Positions 54,571-64,000 of a stretch of DNA of 64,000 bases are shown piece after piece. Position numbers and translations under genes: made by a program. The DNA comes from Prochlorococcus sp. AG-686-J21 (GTDB lineage Bacteria > Cyanobacteriota > Cyanobacteriia > PCC-6307 > Cyanobiaceae), in NCBI GenBank assembly GCA_003210285.1, contig QCVS01000008.1, forward strand, positions 1-64,000. Direction: 5' to 3'. The notes under the pieces were generated by a model that worked only from the letters and a program-made list of their open reading frames with translations, was not told the DNA's origin and ran no database searches. Each line of letters opens with the position of its first letter. Position 1 is the first letter of the stretch.

Positions 54571-56329
54571 TCAAAAAACCAAGCCAAATAACTTGAAAGG
54601 GATCAAGTTCAATATTATTAGAATTATATTTATTTGTTGTTAAATAATCCTGCATATTTAAATCATTTTTAATCAATTTATTAAATTCATAATCCATGAA
54701 CCTGTAGTTAATTTTATTTTCCGTCATATTATGAATTATGAAAATAGCTTTTGAACCAATACCTCTTTTAATTACAACAATATCAGATCTACTTTTAGAT
54801 AAACATTCCATCTGAGACTGAGGATGGAATTGAGGTAGTTTTGCTCTAACATCCATTGCACTACGGAGATATCTAAGATTTTTGTTAGCATTAGATTCAG
54901 GATTTTTAAAAACAGCTGCTAGATTCTCTGACTTAAATTTTTCTCTATTTAAATCTCTTCTTTGACCTGTCATTGAAAAATTTTTTATATCATTTTCTGA
55001 AGCCAGCAATGCGGGTAGATAAAAAGCAGGAACACCTTTTAGAGACATCACGAATAATTGGGTTAATAAGAACCTCTCATATTGAAAACGATTAGAATCT
55101 CTACCTGGATCTTCCATTGCACTCCACCAACTAATATTTAATTCATATGGTTTATCTACACCATTTGATAATCTTCTATGACTTACTAGTCCACCTCTTT
55201 TCTCACAATTAATCAATAAATCTTTAATTCTTTGTTCATTCATAAGCCCCTCTAAAGCTCTTAACCCAACACCATCATGAGAAGCAGTAAAATTAAACAA
55301 AGTAGTAGTCTCGGGCAACTCCGGCCAATCACAAATCCATGAATTTAAAATATCTGCTCTTGAAGTAATTATTGCTTCTAAAAGAAGAGGAGGCAAAGGA
55401 AAATTATAAGCCATATCCGCCTCATCTTCTGGAATTAAATAAGAAAGATTTTCCTTCTGTGGAACATTAGTTTCAGTAATTAAAACACCATCTTTTAGAA
55501 GATCATTAAGCAATATTCTTAGGATCTTTACTATTGAATGTGCTTTTGGTAAATGCAAACATGTTGTCCCAGATTCCTTCCAAATAAAACCTACAGCATC
55601 GAGTCTTAACCATTTAATACCATTTGATAAATAAGTAATAATCAAATGAAGAAACTCTACTGTCATTTTGGGATTAAGCCAATTCAAATCAACTTGATCT
55701 GGTCCAAAGGTTGTCCAAACTTGTTTTTGTCCATCCTCTGTATTTATTTGGGAGAAAAGAGATGAACTTCTTGGTCTGATAACATTTTTCCAGTCAAGAT
55801 CCTGTGAAGGAGAAAAGACATTAGATAATCCTGGTTCTTGACATTTAATAAATTGCTGAACCCATGGATGAGATGATGAAACATGATTTAAAACTAGATC
55901 AGCCATTAAAAAATGTTTATTAGAAATACTATTAAGATCTTCCCAGCTACCAAATTTTTCATCTATAGATTTATGACTTGATACAGCAAAACCACCATCA
56001 CTAGTTGATTTTAGAAATGGAAGAATATGAACTACTTTTGATAAACTTCCAAAATATTTACTAAGTAATTCTCGAAGCGTTACAAGTGTAGCTTCCCCTT
56101 TTTTATAAACCCCATCTGCGTATGTTATTAAAACAGCATAAGATTCATCCCATTTTTTATCTTCACTTATTTCTTCATAACGAGACTTCTCTGAGAAATC
56201 ATCTAAAATCTGCAATAATTGATTACAAATAAAGTTAAGCTCTTCGGTAGTATGATCCTTATAAATTGTCTCTAACAATTTACTAAGTCTTAATCTATCT
56301 AATTTTTTCTCTGAATCAATTTGCGTCAC
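54560..56329 (-). CDS. GH13 sucrose-phosphorylase-like enzyme (probable glucosylglycerate phosphorylase)
   Basis: 589 aa, alpha-amylase superfamily. Nucleophile Asp is in WLRLDAVGFIWKE, acid/base Glu in LITETNVPQ and the transition-state Asp in FTASHDGVGLRALEG. DLVLNHVSSSHPWVQQF is conserved in the sucrose phosphorylase subfamily. In this locus it probably acts on glucosylglycerate to release glucose 1-phosphate and glycerate; sucrose phosphorylase is the alternative. It overlaps gpgP by 11 bases and is divergent from gpgS (49-base gap). Confidence 0.85.
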   Translation of the reverse strand: MTQIDSEKKLDRLRLSKLLETIYKDHTTEELNFICNQLLQILDDFSEKSRYEEISEDKKWDESYAVLITYADGVYKKGEATLVTLRELLSKYFGSLSKVVHILPFLKSTSDGGFAVSSHKSIDEKFGSWEDLNSISNKHFLMADLVLNHVSSSHPWVQQFIKCQEPGLSNVFSPSQDLDWKNVIRPRSSSLFSQINTEDGQKQVWTTFGPDQVDLNWLNPKMTVEFLHLIITYLSNGIKWLRLDAVGFIWKESGTTCLHLPKAHSIVKILRILLNDLLKDGVLITETNVPQKENLSYLIPEDEADMAYNFPLPPLLLEAIITSRADILNSWICDWPELPETTTLFNFTASHDGVGLRALEGLMNEQRIKDLLINCEKRGGLVSHRRLSNGVDKPYELNISWWSAMEDPGRDSNRFQYERFLLTQLFVMSLKGVPAFYLPALLASENDIKNFSMTGQRRDLNREKFKSENLAAVFKNPESNANKNLRYLRSAMDVRAKLPQFHPQSQMECLSKSRSDIVVIKRGIGSKAIFIIHNMTENKINYRFMDYEFNKLIKNDLNMQDYLTTNKYNSNNIELDPFQVIWLGFLIDD

Positions 56330-56378
56330 TTTGAAAAATCATCGAAGCACTAACACTATTCTGCACAACAAATAGAAA

Positions 56379-57605
56379 ATGGACTTTCAACAAGGTTTAA
56401 TCACAACAATACATGAATATGGTGTAACCAAGGATCTACTTAAAGAATTAAATAAAAGTCTGAAGAAAAGACCCACTGCAATATTAATTCCTTGTCTCTT
56501 TGAAGAATTTGAACGACCTGCGCTGAAAGATATTAGAGAAGTGTTAAAAAACCTTACTGGATTAAATGAATTAGTTATTGCTCTTTCTGCAAAAACTGTA
56601 GATCAAGTAAATTCTGCAAAGTCTTTTTTTGATTCAATGCCATTCCCAGTTCATATTCAATGGACAAATTCTCCATTTGTAATTGAGCTATTGAGAAGTC
56701 AAGAAAAAAATGGACTAGAATTACTTGGAACGCCTGGGAAAGGATGGGCAGTTTGGCAAGGTATAGGTGTTGCGACAAGAAAGTCTGATGTGGTTGCTTT
56801 ATTTGATGCTGACATAAAAACATTCAGCCCATTATATCCATCAAGAATGATTCTCCCATTGTTAGACGAATCATATGGAATTTCATATGTAAAAGCCTTC
56901 TATAGTCGATTATCCTTAGAAACTAATCAATTACAAGGAAGAGCAACTAGATTATTTGTTGGTCCTCTTTTGGCAAGTTTGGAGCAGTTAGTTGGCAATG
57001 GTCCTTTCTTGCAGTATTTGCAATCATTTAGATATCCTCTAGCTGGTGAATTTGCATTTACAAAAGATTTAGCTATGAATTTAAGAATTCCATGTGATTG
57101 GGGATTAGAGATAGGTCTTCTCTCAGAAGTTTATAGGAATGTCAGAACATCCAAAATAGCTCAAGTTGACCTTGGATTATTTGATCATAAACATAAAAAT
57201 ATAGGTTCATCCTCTAAAGAAGGTCTACAAAAAATGTGCACAGAAATTCTTTCTAGTGTCTTAAGAGGACTTATGGAACATCAAGCTCAGACTTTAACAA
57301 GCACCCAATTATCAACACTTGAAGTTCTTTATAAAAGAGTAGGAGAAGATAGAGTTAAACAATTTGGACTAGATTCAGCAGTTAACAATCTTCCCTATGA
57401 CAGGCATGAAGAGGAATTGTCTGTTCAAAAATTTGCAAAATTATTAAGACCTGCTACTCAAGGTTACTTAGCAAATCCAACAACTCAACAACTTCCTAGT
57501 TGGTCAAGAGTCCTTTCATGCGAGAATAAAATTCAAGAAGATTTAGCTAAAGCAGGATCTAAAGAAATGAATTCAACCAAAAAAGAATTAATTAATAACT
57601 ACTAA
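56379..57605 (+). CDS. gpgS: Glucosyl-3-phosphoglycerate synthase
   Basis: 408 aa, GT81-type. Visible elements are [19 protein letters not shown], the metal site [33 protein letters not shown] and [18 protein letters not shown]. It transfers glucose from a nucleotide sugar to 3-phosphoglycerate, the first step to the compatible solute glucosylglycerate, which marine picocyanobacteria make especially under nitrogen limitation. It converges with ureC (4-base overlap). Confidence 0.92.
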   Translation: MDFQQGLITTIHEYGVTKDLLKELNKSLKKRPTAILIPCLFEEFERPALKDIREVLKNLTGLNELVIALSAKTVDQVNSAKSFFDSMPFPVHIQWTNSPFVIELLRSQEKNGLELLGTPGKGWAVWQGIGVATRKSDVVALFDADIKTFSPLYPSRMILPLLDESYGISYVKAFYSRLSLETNQLQGRATRLFVGPLLASLEQLVGNGPFLQYLQSFRYPLAGEFAFTKDLAMNLRIPCDWGLEIGLLSEVYRNVRTSKIAQVDLGLFDHKHKNIGSSSKEGLQKMCTEILSSVLRGLMEHQAQTLTSTQLSTLEVLYKRVGEDRVKQFGLDSAVNNLPYDRHEEELSVQKFAKLLRPATQGYLANPTTQQLPSWSRVLSCENKIQEDLAKAGSKEMNSTKKELINNY

Positions 57606-59311
57606 AGTAAGAAATACTTTTGAGCCATTGGCACTTCCTCAAGAGGTTCACAAGAGAGTAATACTCCATCAGCGAATACTTCATAGGTTTGTGGATCAAC
57701 TGAAATATTTGGCAATTTACTATTCAATTTTAAATCTAATTTATTAATGGATCTTGTGTTTTCTACAGCTAAACATTTTTTATGTAAAGAAAGTTTGTTA
57801 GGAATATCAAGTTCGATAGCATTTTTACTCAAAAAAGTGAACGAACTTTTTAAAAGTGATTGTCCATAATTTGCAAACATAGGTCTACCATGAACAGGTG
57901 CGGGCGTTGGTATTGAAGCATTTGCATCACCCATCTGAGACCAAACTATAGAACCCCCTTTGACAACTAATTCTGGTTTAACACCAAAAAAAGAGGGCTT
58001 CCACAAAACTAAATCCGCGATTTTACCTTTTTCTACGGAACCAACAAACCTATTAATTCCATGAGCAATAGCTGGATTTATAGTGACTTTAGAGATATAT
58101 CTTTTAACTCTATAGTTATCATTTTTATCAGAGTCTTCCGGTAAGGGACCTCTTTGGACTTTCATTTTATGTGCGGTTTGAAAAGTCCTTGTTATTACTT
58201 CTCCAACTCTTCCCATAGCTTGTGAATCGCTTGCAATAATTGAAAAAGCTCCAATATCATGCAAAATATCTTCCGCAGCTATTGTCTCCCTCCTAATTCT
58301 TGACTCTGCAAATGCAATATCTTCTGGAATTTTAGAATCTAAATGATGACATACCATTAACATGTCAAGATGTTCTTCTAGAGTATTTTTGGTATAAGGC
58401 CTAGTTGGATTAGTACTACTTGGTAAGACATTATTTTCTCCACAAATTTTAATAATATCTGGAGCATGGCCACCCCCTGCTCCTTCGGTATGAAAAGTAT
58501 GTATAGTTCTTCCTTCAATGGCAGCTATAGTATCTTCAACAAACCCTGCTTCATTCAAAGTATCTGTATGAATACATACTTGAACATCTAGAGCATCAGC
58601 AACATTAAGACATGAATTTATCGTTGATGGAGTTGTACCCCAGTCTTCATGCAATTTTAAACCACATGCACCAGCATTTACTTGTTCAAAAAGATTTACT
58701 TCATTTGATGAATTCCCCTTACCAAAAAAACCTAAATTAATAGGAAATGCTTCTGCAGATTGAAGCATACGAGATAAATGGAAAGCACCTGGAGTACAGG
58801 TAGTAGCATTTGTTCCGGTAGCTGGCCCTGTTCCTCCTCCTAACATAGTTGTCACACCAGAAGCTAATGCGGTTTCTATTTGCTGAGGACAAATAAAATG
58901 TATATGTGTATCTATAGATCCTGCAGTAAGAATATGTCCTTCACCAGCTATTACCTCAGTTGAGCAGCCAATAATAATATTAATATTATCTTGTATATCT
59001 GGATTTCCAGCTTTACCAATTTCATAAATTTTTCCATCTTTCAATCCGACATCAGCTTTGACGATTCCCCACCAATCAACTATCAAGGCATTTGTTATTA
59101 CTGTATCAACAGCTCCATCGTCTCTGGTTACTTGAGACTGTCCCATTCCATCTCTGATAACCTTACCTCCTCCGAATTTAACTTCATCTCCATAGGTTGT
59201 AAAATCTTTTTCTACTTCAATTATTAACTCTGTGTCTGCAAGTCTTACTCTATCTCCCTTTGTTGGCCCATATGTTTGAGCATAAGTTTTTCTATTAATT
59301 TTATAAGACAT
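57602..59311 (-). CDS. ureC: Urease subunit alpha
   Basis: 569 aa, full length. All nickel-site residues are in place: His136 and His138 (HIHFICPQQ), the carbamylated Lys219 (GLKLHEDWG), His248, His274 and the flap CHH (321-323). It is the catalytic subunit that hydrolyses urea to ammonia and carbamate. It is 5 bases downstream of ureB and overlaps gpgS by 4 bases at its 3' end. Confidence 0.98.
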   Translation of the reverse strand: MSYKINRKTYAQTYGPTKGDRVRLADTELIIEVEKDFTTYGDEVKFGGGKVIRDGMGQSQVTRDDGAVDTVITNALIVDWWGIVKADVGLKDGKIYEIGKAGNPDIQDNINIIIGCSTEVIAGEGHILTAGSIDTHIHFICPQQIETALASGVTTMLGGGTGPATGTNATTCTPGAFHLSRMLQSAEAFPINLGFFGKGNSSNEVNLFEQVNAGACGLKLHEDWGTTPSTINSCLNVADALDVQVCIHTDTLNEAGFVEDTIAAIEGRTIHTFHTEGAGGGHAPDIIKICGENNVLPSSTNPTRPYTKNTLEEHLDMLMVCHHLDSKIPEDIAFAESRIRRETIAAEDILHDIGAFSIIASDSQAMGRVGEVITRTFQTAHKMKVQRGPLPEDSDKNDNYRVKRYISKVTINPAIAHGINRFVGSVEKGKIADLVLWKPSFFGVKPELVVKGGSIVWSQMGDANASIPTPAPVHGRPMFANYGQSLLKSSFTFLSKNAIELDIPNKLSLHKKCLAVENTRSINKLDLKLNSKLPNISVDPQTYEVFADGVLLSCEPLEEVPMAQKYFLL

Positions 59312-59316
59312 AATAT

Positions 59317-59637
59317 TTAAGAATCTAAAGGACCATTAATTAAAGCATTAAAACCAAAGGCATTTCTATATCCTGAATAAGATACCAATTTAACCTCTGT
59401 AGTATCTCCAGGTTCAAATCTTATAGCAGTTCCTGCAGGAATATCTAGACGCATACCAAGTGCAATTTCTCTTGAAAAAATTAAAGCTTTATTTGTTTCA
59501 AAAAAATGATAATGAGATCCAACTTGAATAGGTCTATCTCCAGAATTAGAAACAGTTATAGTTTTTCCCTCTTTACCCGAATTTAATTCAATATAACCAT
59601 CTTCAGTAATTATTTCCCCAGGTATTAAATAGTCCAT
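59317..59637 (-). CDS. ureB: Urease subunit beta
   Basis: 106 aa. Typical segments are [50 protein letters not shown] and [11 protein letters not shown]. It is a structural subunit of the urease trimer. It lies 2 bases after ureA and 5 before ureC. Confidence 0.97.
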   Translation of the reverse strand: MDYLIPGEIITEDGYIELNSGKEGKTITVSNSGDRPIQVGSHYHFFETNKALIFSREIALGMRLDIPAGTAIRFEPGDTTEVKLVSYSGYRNAFGFNALINGPLDS

Positions 59638-59639
59638 AG

Positions 59640-59942
59640 TTAATTAATCGGATTGTGAATAGTTACCAATTTAGTACCATCTGGGAAAACAGCCTCTACT
59701 TGAACTTCTTCGACCATTTCAGAAATTCCATCCATTACTTGTTTTTTATTCAGCCAAGTTGTACCTTCAGACATTAATTGACTAACACTTTTCCCATCTC
59801 TAGCTCCCTCTAAAACTTGAAAACTTAAAAAAGCAACTGTCTCTGGATAATTAAGTTTAAGACCCCTATTAAGTCTTCTTTCAGCTAATTGTGCAGCTGA
59901 AAAAATTAAAAGCTTATCTTTTTCTTGAGGTGAAAGATGCAT
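59640..59942 (-). CDS. ureA: Urease subunit gamma
   Basis: 100 aa with the signature [20 protein letters not shown] and [16 protein letters not shown]. It is the small subunit of the heterotrimer that builds urease. A 50-base gap separates it from ureD upstream. Confidence 0.97.
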   Translation of the reverse strand: MHLSPQEKDKLLIFSAAQLAERRLNRGLKLNYPETVAFLSFQVLEGARDGKSVSQLMSEGTTWLNKKQVMDGISEMVEEVQVEAVFPDGTKLVTIHNPIN

Positions 59943-59992
59943 AAATAAAAATTAATCTAAAATTTATTGAAAGAAGTTCTCTATGAACATAA

Positions 59993-60895
59993 TCAATAAT
60001 TAGTAGAATCTTGTAAAGGCCATACACCTTGATATTCTGGCTCACAAAAGCCACAAACAGACCTTATTTGTTTCCAAATACAGAAAAAACATTTTCTTGC
60101 CTCTTGTGATGAAGTACCCAAAAATCTTATTGAAATTCCATTTTCTAAGGTTCCTAAAGATAAATAATTATTAAAATCGTTAAAAATCAATTTTATATTC
60201 TTTTTTAATTCATTAATTTTAGATTTAGGAAAATCTTTTTCACATATCCAAATTAAAGAACCAAAAACAGGCATTAAATCCATTCCACTTTTAGCTTCAA
60301 AACTAAATTTAGTTAATTCAATTTGATCTACAAATTCCCAATCATCATATAAATCACAATTCCTTATAATTTCTAATTTTGATCTAAAAATTCCGTTTTC
60401 AATAGATTCGCCTGCAGAAGATCTTCCAAGTCTTATTAAATCAGTAAATAAAAAACTAGAGCTATCTGAAATTTTTATTTTAAATTCCTGAGAATATAAA
60501 CCGTTTGCAAAAACAATTGTTTCTTGTGGGAGATACTCTAAATGGGAATTATTAAGAATATTTATATTTGTTTTCTGCAAGGAGAAAGTCCCTTTGGGAT
60601 TGATTTTTGATCTACCAACTGATCCATATACTTTCTGAGCAGAAGAGGTTGTTAGTAAAACTTTCGAATTAATTCCAAGATTCGCTTGAAATTCAAGTAA
60701 ATCTCCACCAACTAAACCTCCTGCAGTATGCAATATTGGCAAAATACAACGACCCTCTTCGTCATGACTAGACTTTAATAATTTATAGGGAGATTTAAAT
60801 TTAGATTTGAAGATTGTTTTATCATCTTTTCCAGATCTTGATTTATTGTTATGAAAATTTAAGAAACAATTACCTTCCCAAGAAGATTTATCCAT
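59993..60895 (-). CDS. ureD: Urease accessory protein UreD
   Basis: 300 aa, beta-rich. Conserved stretches: [31 protein letters not shown] and [18 protein letters not shown]. It forms the pre-activation complex with UreF and UreG that carries nickel to the apo-enzyme. It is first in the minus-strand unit ureD-ureA-ureB-ureC, divergent from ureE by 46 bases. Confidence 0.94.
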   Translation of the reverse strand: MDKSSWEGNCFLNFHNNKSRSGKDDKTIFKSKFKSPYKLLKSSHDEEGRCILPILHTAGGLVGGDLLEFQANLGINSKVLLTTSSAQKVYGSVGRSKINPKGTFSLQKTNINILNNSHLEYLPQETIVFANGLYSQEFKIKISDSSSFLFTDLIRLGRSSAGESIENGIFRSKLEIIRNCDLYDDWEFVDQIELTKFSFEAKSGMDLMPVFGSLIWICEKDFPKSKINELKKNIKLIFNDFNNYLSLGTLENGISIRFLGTSSQEARKCFFCIWKQIRSVCGFCEPEYQGVWPLQDSTNY

Positions 60896-60941
60896 ATTGT
60901 TTTCTTTATTACTCTATTTAAGTTACTAAAAATATTTTGTT

Positions 60942-61406
60942 ATGAGAATTAAAAAAGAAATTGTTGTAATCGATTGGATTAAGAGAAATCCATATGAGGG
61001 AGATTTTATAAAACTTACGTTAAGTTCTGATCAAAGAAGAATCCTCCGAGGAAAAAGAAAATCGGATTGTAACCAAGAACTACATTTACAATTACCAAGA
61101 GAGGGTAAATTAAGTGATGGCGATACCCTTTTAACTAATCAAAAAAGTCTCTTTGTAAAAATTATTGCGCAAAAAGAAAATTTGATAGAAATAACCAGCA
61201 AAACAAATTTAGAACTTACAAAAGTTGCCTATCATCTTGGGAATAGACATGTTGGAATTGAGATGAATGAAAATATTCTATTAACTAAAAGTGATTATAT
61301 AATTGAAGAAATGCTAAAGAACTTTGAAGTGAGTTTAATAAAAGTTGAAAAAAAATTTTTCCCAGAAATAGGTGCTTTTCATCATGAAAAAGAATCACTT
61401 AATTAA
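60942..61406 (+). CDS. ureE: Urease accessory protein UreE
   Basis: 154 aa nickel metallochaperone. The two-domain pattern includes LTLSSDQRRILRGKRKSD, LAYHLGNRH-like AYHLGNRHVGIE with the nickel-binding His, and a C-terminal segment without the long His-rich tail of some UreE proteins (it ends FHHEKESLN). It overlaps ureF by 23 bases. Confidence 0.93.
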   Translation: MRIKKEIVVIDWIKRNPYEGDFIKLTLSSDQRRILRGKRKSDCNQELHLQLPREGKLSDGDTLLTNQKSLFVKIIAQKENLIEITSKTNLELTKVAYHLGNRHVGIEMNENILLTKSDYIIEEMLKNFEVSLIKVEKKFFPEIGAFHHEKESLN

Positions 61407-62070
61407 GTATTTATTAATTAGCCCAAGTTTACCTGTTGGAGGTTTTTGTTATTCTGACGGATTGGAAAGTTATTTATCAATTAAAAATTTACAAGAATCT
61501 GACAATATAAAAGAATTAATTAAAAATGAATTAAAAATTGGGCAAATTAGAATTGAAGCAAAATGCTTAACAGAATTTTTTGATATTTTTGAAGAATTAA
61601 AAGGAACTAATAATTTAAAAGATAATAAAAGAAGATTATTGAGTCTAGATAAATGGCTATTATCTTCTAGAGATTGTTCAGAGATAAGAGAACAACAAAC
61701 TCAAATGGCGAAATCACTATTTGAATTAACTAAAGAATTTGGATATGAATATGTATATGAAAAAAATAAAATTATCTCTTGGTCCTTAGCATGGAGTTGG
61801 GCTTGCTTCTCTTTCCAAATAAATAAAATAGAAATGATCGAAAATTTTATATATGCATGGACAGCTAATCAACTAAGTGCTGCAATAAGACTTATACCAA
61901 TGGGCTCAATAAAAGCACAATCTATTCAACTTGAGTTATTGGACTTAATTTCAGATGTTTCACAAGAAATTGTAGACAGAAATATCAATGATCTATATGT
62001 TGGAAATATAAGCTTATCTATGGCTCAACAAAATCATAATGATCTATACACAAAACTTTTTCGAAGTTAA
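61384..62070 (+). CDS. ureF: Urease accessory protein UreF
   Basis: 228 aa from the ATG at 61384, which begins MKKNHLIKYLL. An ATG at 61372 adds only four residues. The family block LLISPSLPVGGFCYSDGLES and the C-terminal AIRLIPMGSIKAQSIQLEL are present. It regulates UreG GTPase activity in nickel insertion. It ends 3 bases before ureG. Confidence 0.93.
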   Translation: MKKNHLIKYLLISPSLPVGGFCYSDGLESYLSIKNLQESDNIKELIKNELKIGQIRIEAKCLTEFFDIFEELKGTNNLKDNKRRLLSLDKWLLSSRDCSEIREQQTQMAKSLFELTKEFGYEYVYEKNKIISWSLAWSWACFSFQINKIEMIENFIYAWTANQLSAAIRLIPMGSIKAQSIQLELLDLISDVSQEIVDRNINDLYVGNISLSMAQQNHNDLYTKLFRS

Positions 62071-62073
62071 TTT

Positions 62074-62700
62074 ATGAGTAGCAAATTAAGAGTTGGCATT
62101 GCGGGACCTGTAGGTTCAGGGAAAACTGCATTAGTTGAAACTTTATGCTTAGGTCTAAAAAAGAATTATCAAATAGCGGTAGTCACTAACGATATTTATA
62201 CAAAAGAGGATGCCAATTTTCTTATAAAGAAAGAGGTTTTAGAAAAAGGACGAATTGTAGGAGTAGAAACAGGTGGTTGTCCTCACACTGCAATAAGAGA
62301 AGACTGTTCTCTGAATAAAAATGCAGTAATAGATCTTGAAAACAAATATGATCCGTTGGATTTTATTTTTGTAGAAAGTGGGGGAGATAACCTAGCTTCA
62401 AGTTTTAGCCCAGAACTAGTAGATTTATCTATTTACGTGATTGATGTATCTGCTGGTGATAAAATTCCAAGAAAAGGTGGTCCTGGGATTACAAGATCAG
62501 ATTTGTTATTAATTAATAAAATAGATTTAGCTAATCTGGTTGGTGCAAATTTAAATATTATGCAAAATGACACTAATTTAATGCGAAAAGGAAAGCCATG
62601 GTTTTTCACAAATCTCAGTTCAGGTAAAGGAGTTGAAGATGTTTTAAAGTACTTAAAAGCTCAAATACCAAATATTAAAAATAAAGTAAAAAATTTTTAG
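62074..62700 (+). CDS. ureG: Urease accessory GTPase UreG
   Basis: 208 aa. P-loop GPVGSGKT, then [27 protein letters not shown] with the Cys-Pro-His metal motif, FVESGGDNL and NKIDLA. It powers nickel delivery to urease. It is the last gene of ureEFG; the 111-base gap after it carries the urtA control region. Confidence 0.97.
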   Translation: MSSKLRVGIAGPVGSGKTALVETLCLGLKKNYQIAVVTNDIYTKEDANFLIKKEVLEKGRIVGVETGGCPHTAIREDCSLNKNAVIDLENKYDPLDFIFVESGGDNLASSFSPELVDLSIYVIDVSAGDKIPRKGGPGITRSDLLLINKIDLANLVGANLNIMQNDTNLMRKGKPWFFTNLSSGKGVEDVLKYLKAQIPNIKNKVKNF

Positions 62701-62722
62701 TATTGTACAGAGTTCAACAAAA

Positions 62723-62738
62723 TGTTACCAACGCTACA
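62723..62738 (+). promoter_or_regulatory. NtcA-like site upstream of urtA
   Basis: TGTTACCAACGCTACA fits TGT-N10-ACA and GTT-N8-TAC, one base from the NtcA consensus GTA-N8-TAC. A -10-like TAATAA starts at 62757, about 20 bases on, near the spacing of NtcA-activated promoters. The start of urtA is 74 bases downstream of the site. NtcA control of urea-uptake genes is established in cyanobacteria. Confidence 0.6.
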
Positions 62739-62811
62739 AAACTAAATCCCACTCGTTAATAACTTAACTTTATCCCCAAACGTGGGTCAATTACCTAATT
62801 TAAACGAATTC

Positions 62812-64000
62812 ATGAGAATTTCAAGGCGTATTTTGGCAGGATTAGCTACTGCCTCACTTGCCGTTACCGTTACTTCTTGCGGAGGAGGTTCAGACACTTC
62901 CGGAAGTTTCGATGATACTGTAACTGTTGGTATTTTACATTCCCTTTCAGGAACAATGGCTATATCTGAGTCAACTCTCGTTGACACTGAAAAAATGGCT
63001 ATTAAAGAAATCAACGCAGCCGGAGGTGTAACCGTAGGCGGTAAAAGCTATAAAATTGATTACATCGTTGAAGATGGAGCTTCCGACTGGCCAACATTTG
63101 CTGAGAAGTCCAAAAAGTTAATCGACCAAGATGGAGTTCCTGTTGTCTTCGGTGGATGGACATCTGCTAGTAGAAAGGCAATGCTTCCTGTGTATGAATC
63201 AAAAGACGCATTCCTTTACTACCCAATTCAATATGAAGCGCAGGAATGTTCAAATAACATCTTCTACACTGGCGCTTCACCAAACCAACAATCAGAACCA
63301 GCAACTGATTTTATGTATAAGAGGTCTCCTGCGGCTGGAAAACCATTTTTCTTAGTTGGCTCTGACTATGTATTCCCGAGAACTTCGAATACTATCACCA
63401 AAGAACAACTTAAATCTCTCGGGGGGAAAGTTGTAGGTGAAGATTATTTGCCACTTGGAAACACTGAAGTTGCTCCTATCATTTCAAAGATCAAAAAAGC
63501 GTTAGCACCATCAGGTGGTGGGGTTATTATTAATACGTTAAATGGTGACCAAAACGTTGCGTTCTTTAAACAAATCCAGGATGCTGGAATCACTCCAAGC
63601 AATGGATACTATGTAATGAACTATTCAATTGCTGAAGAAGAAATTAGTACTATTGGACCTGAGTTTTTAGAAGGCCACTATGGTGCTTGGAACTACATGA
63701 TGTCAATTGACACACCTGAATCCAAAAAGTTTGCTGCTGACTTCAAAGCTCTATATGGGAGCGACAGAGTAGTTGCTGACCCACAGGAGTCTGCATACAA
63801 TATGGTCTATCTATGGAAACAAGCTGTAGAAGATGCAGGAACTTTTGAAAATAGTGCTGTTAGAGAGGCACTTGTTGGTCAAACATTTGACGCACCTCAA
63901 GGACCTGTTGAAGTTATGCCTAACCATCACCTTGCTCAAACAGTGAGAATAGGTTTAATCAAACCAGAAGGTGGATTTGAGATTCTTGAAGAAACTGATG
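62812..64000 (+). CDS. urtA: Urea ABC transporter substrate-binding protein UrtA (partial, 3' end outside window)
   Basis: About 396 codons are present, open to the window edge. The start is MRISRRILAGLATASLAV; the lipobox VTSC precedes a Gly-rich linker, so it is a lipoprotein. The type I periplasmic binding fold of the urea/amide branch follows: VTVGILHSLSGTMAISE, FGGWTSASRKAMLPVYE, FYPIQYEAQECS-like YYPIQYEAQECSNN and NTLNGDQNVAFF. It captures urea for the Urt transporter. Small reverse-strand and offset ORFs inside it are shadows. Confidence 0.96.
   Translation, partial: MRISRRILAGLATASLAVTVTSCGGGSDTSGSFDDTVTVGILHSLSGTMAISESTLVDTEKMAIKEINAAGGVTVGGKSYKIDYIVEDGASDWPTFAEKSKKLIDQDGVPVVFGGWTSASRKAMLPVYESKDAFLYYPIQYEAQECSNNIFYTGASPNQQSEPATDFMYKRSPAAGKPFFLVGSDYVFPRTSNTITKEQLKSLGGKVVGEDYLPLGNTEVAPIISKIKKALAPSGGGVIINTLNGDQNVAFFKQIQDAGITPSNGYYVMNYSIAEEEISTIGPEFLEGHYGAWNYMMSIDTPESKKFAADFKALYGSDRVVADPQESAYNMVYLWKQAVEDAGTFENSAVREALVGQTFDAPQGPVEVMPNHHLAQTVRIGLIKPEGGFEILEETD

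Noticed and set aside
62787-63355. Small ORFs overlapping the 5' part of urtA
   Set aside because: urtA runs open from 62812 to the window edge with a lipobox and binding-protein motifs; the small ORFs are shadows.
1-64000. CRISPR arrays, insertion sequences, prophage or integrase genes
   Set aside because: No spaced direct repeats, transposase-like ORFs or inverted-repeat-bounded cassettes were seen; the gene content is chromosomal core.

Overview
The window is a stretch of a very AT-rich, compact, streamlined genome. Its gene content points to a marine picocyanobacterium, most likely a high-light Prochlorococcus. The evidence is PsaK, Psb28, GUN4, a PAM68-like protein, a Ycf49/DUF2499 protein paired with a DUF3593 protein, a DUF1830 protein, glucosylglycerate (compatible solute) genes, and a urease cluster next to urtA. 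Coding density is close to complete. Many neighbours overlap by a few bases and several genes use TTG starts. I see no insertion sequence, prophage, CRISPR array or rRNA. The only RNA gene I can support is tRNA-Pro(GGG).

Layout. 0.1-3.8 kb: htpG, rpmB, an exported PrxQ-like peroxiredoxin, two small membrane proteins and psaK. 3.8-16.3 kb: dxs, ilvA, a ScpB-like gene, a YggT-like gene, a MazG-like gene, pyk, a MacB-type permease, bioY, lspA, a membrane GTPase, a PLP decarboxylase and tadA. 16.2-24.5 kb: an aminotransferase, glnA with its terminator, a methyltransferase, an anti-sigma-type ATPase, gun4, selU/mnmH, psb28 and a PerM-type permease. 24.3-30.2 kb (minus strand): rsmA-ispE-DUF3082-(31-aa ORF)-pdhB-secD-secF-(60-aa ORF), probably one long transcription unit. 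30.2-33.2 kb (plus): a hypothetical gene, rlmH, then umuD-umuC followed by a gene for a small HETTH protein, with a LexA-like box in front. 33.2-41.6 kb: dnaG, a DMT permease, ruvA, rpsO, a PAM68-like gene and dnaE. 41.7-47.7 kb (minus): trpD, carA, a STAS protein with no ordinary start codon, mrnC, a SpoU methyltransferase, a DUF1816 gene and gatA. 48-52.7 kb: an ABC exporter, msrA, tRNA-Pro, uppP and several very small membrane proteins. 52.8-57.6 kb: a glucosylglycerate turnover cluster. 57.6-64 kb: ureABCD divergent from ureEFG, then the start of urtA, cut by the window edge.

How the genes work together. The nitrogen genes (glnA, urease, urtA) take up urea, hydrolyse it and assimilate the ammonia; urtA has a good NtcA-like site upstream. 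The 52.8-57.6 kb cluster can make glucosylglycerate from 3-phosphoglycerate and recycle the glycerate through a kinase. The umuDC unit plus the HETTH gene looks like a DNA-damage operon. Photosystem biogenesis genes are scattered through the window.

The most interesting leads are: (i) the STAS gene with a strong Shine-Dalgarno but only ATA or ATC where a start codon should be; (ii) the uncharacterised putative metallopeptidase in the SOS-like operon; (iii) a set of small membrane ORFs of 31-60 aa; and (iv) a peroxiredoxin lacking the usual resolving cysteine. All calls come from reading the sequence. No database search was possible.
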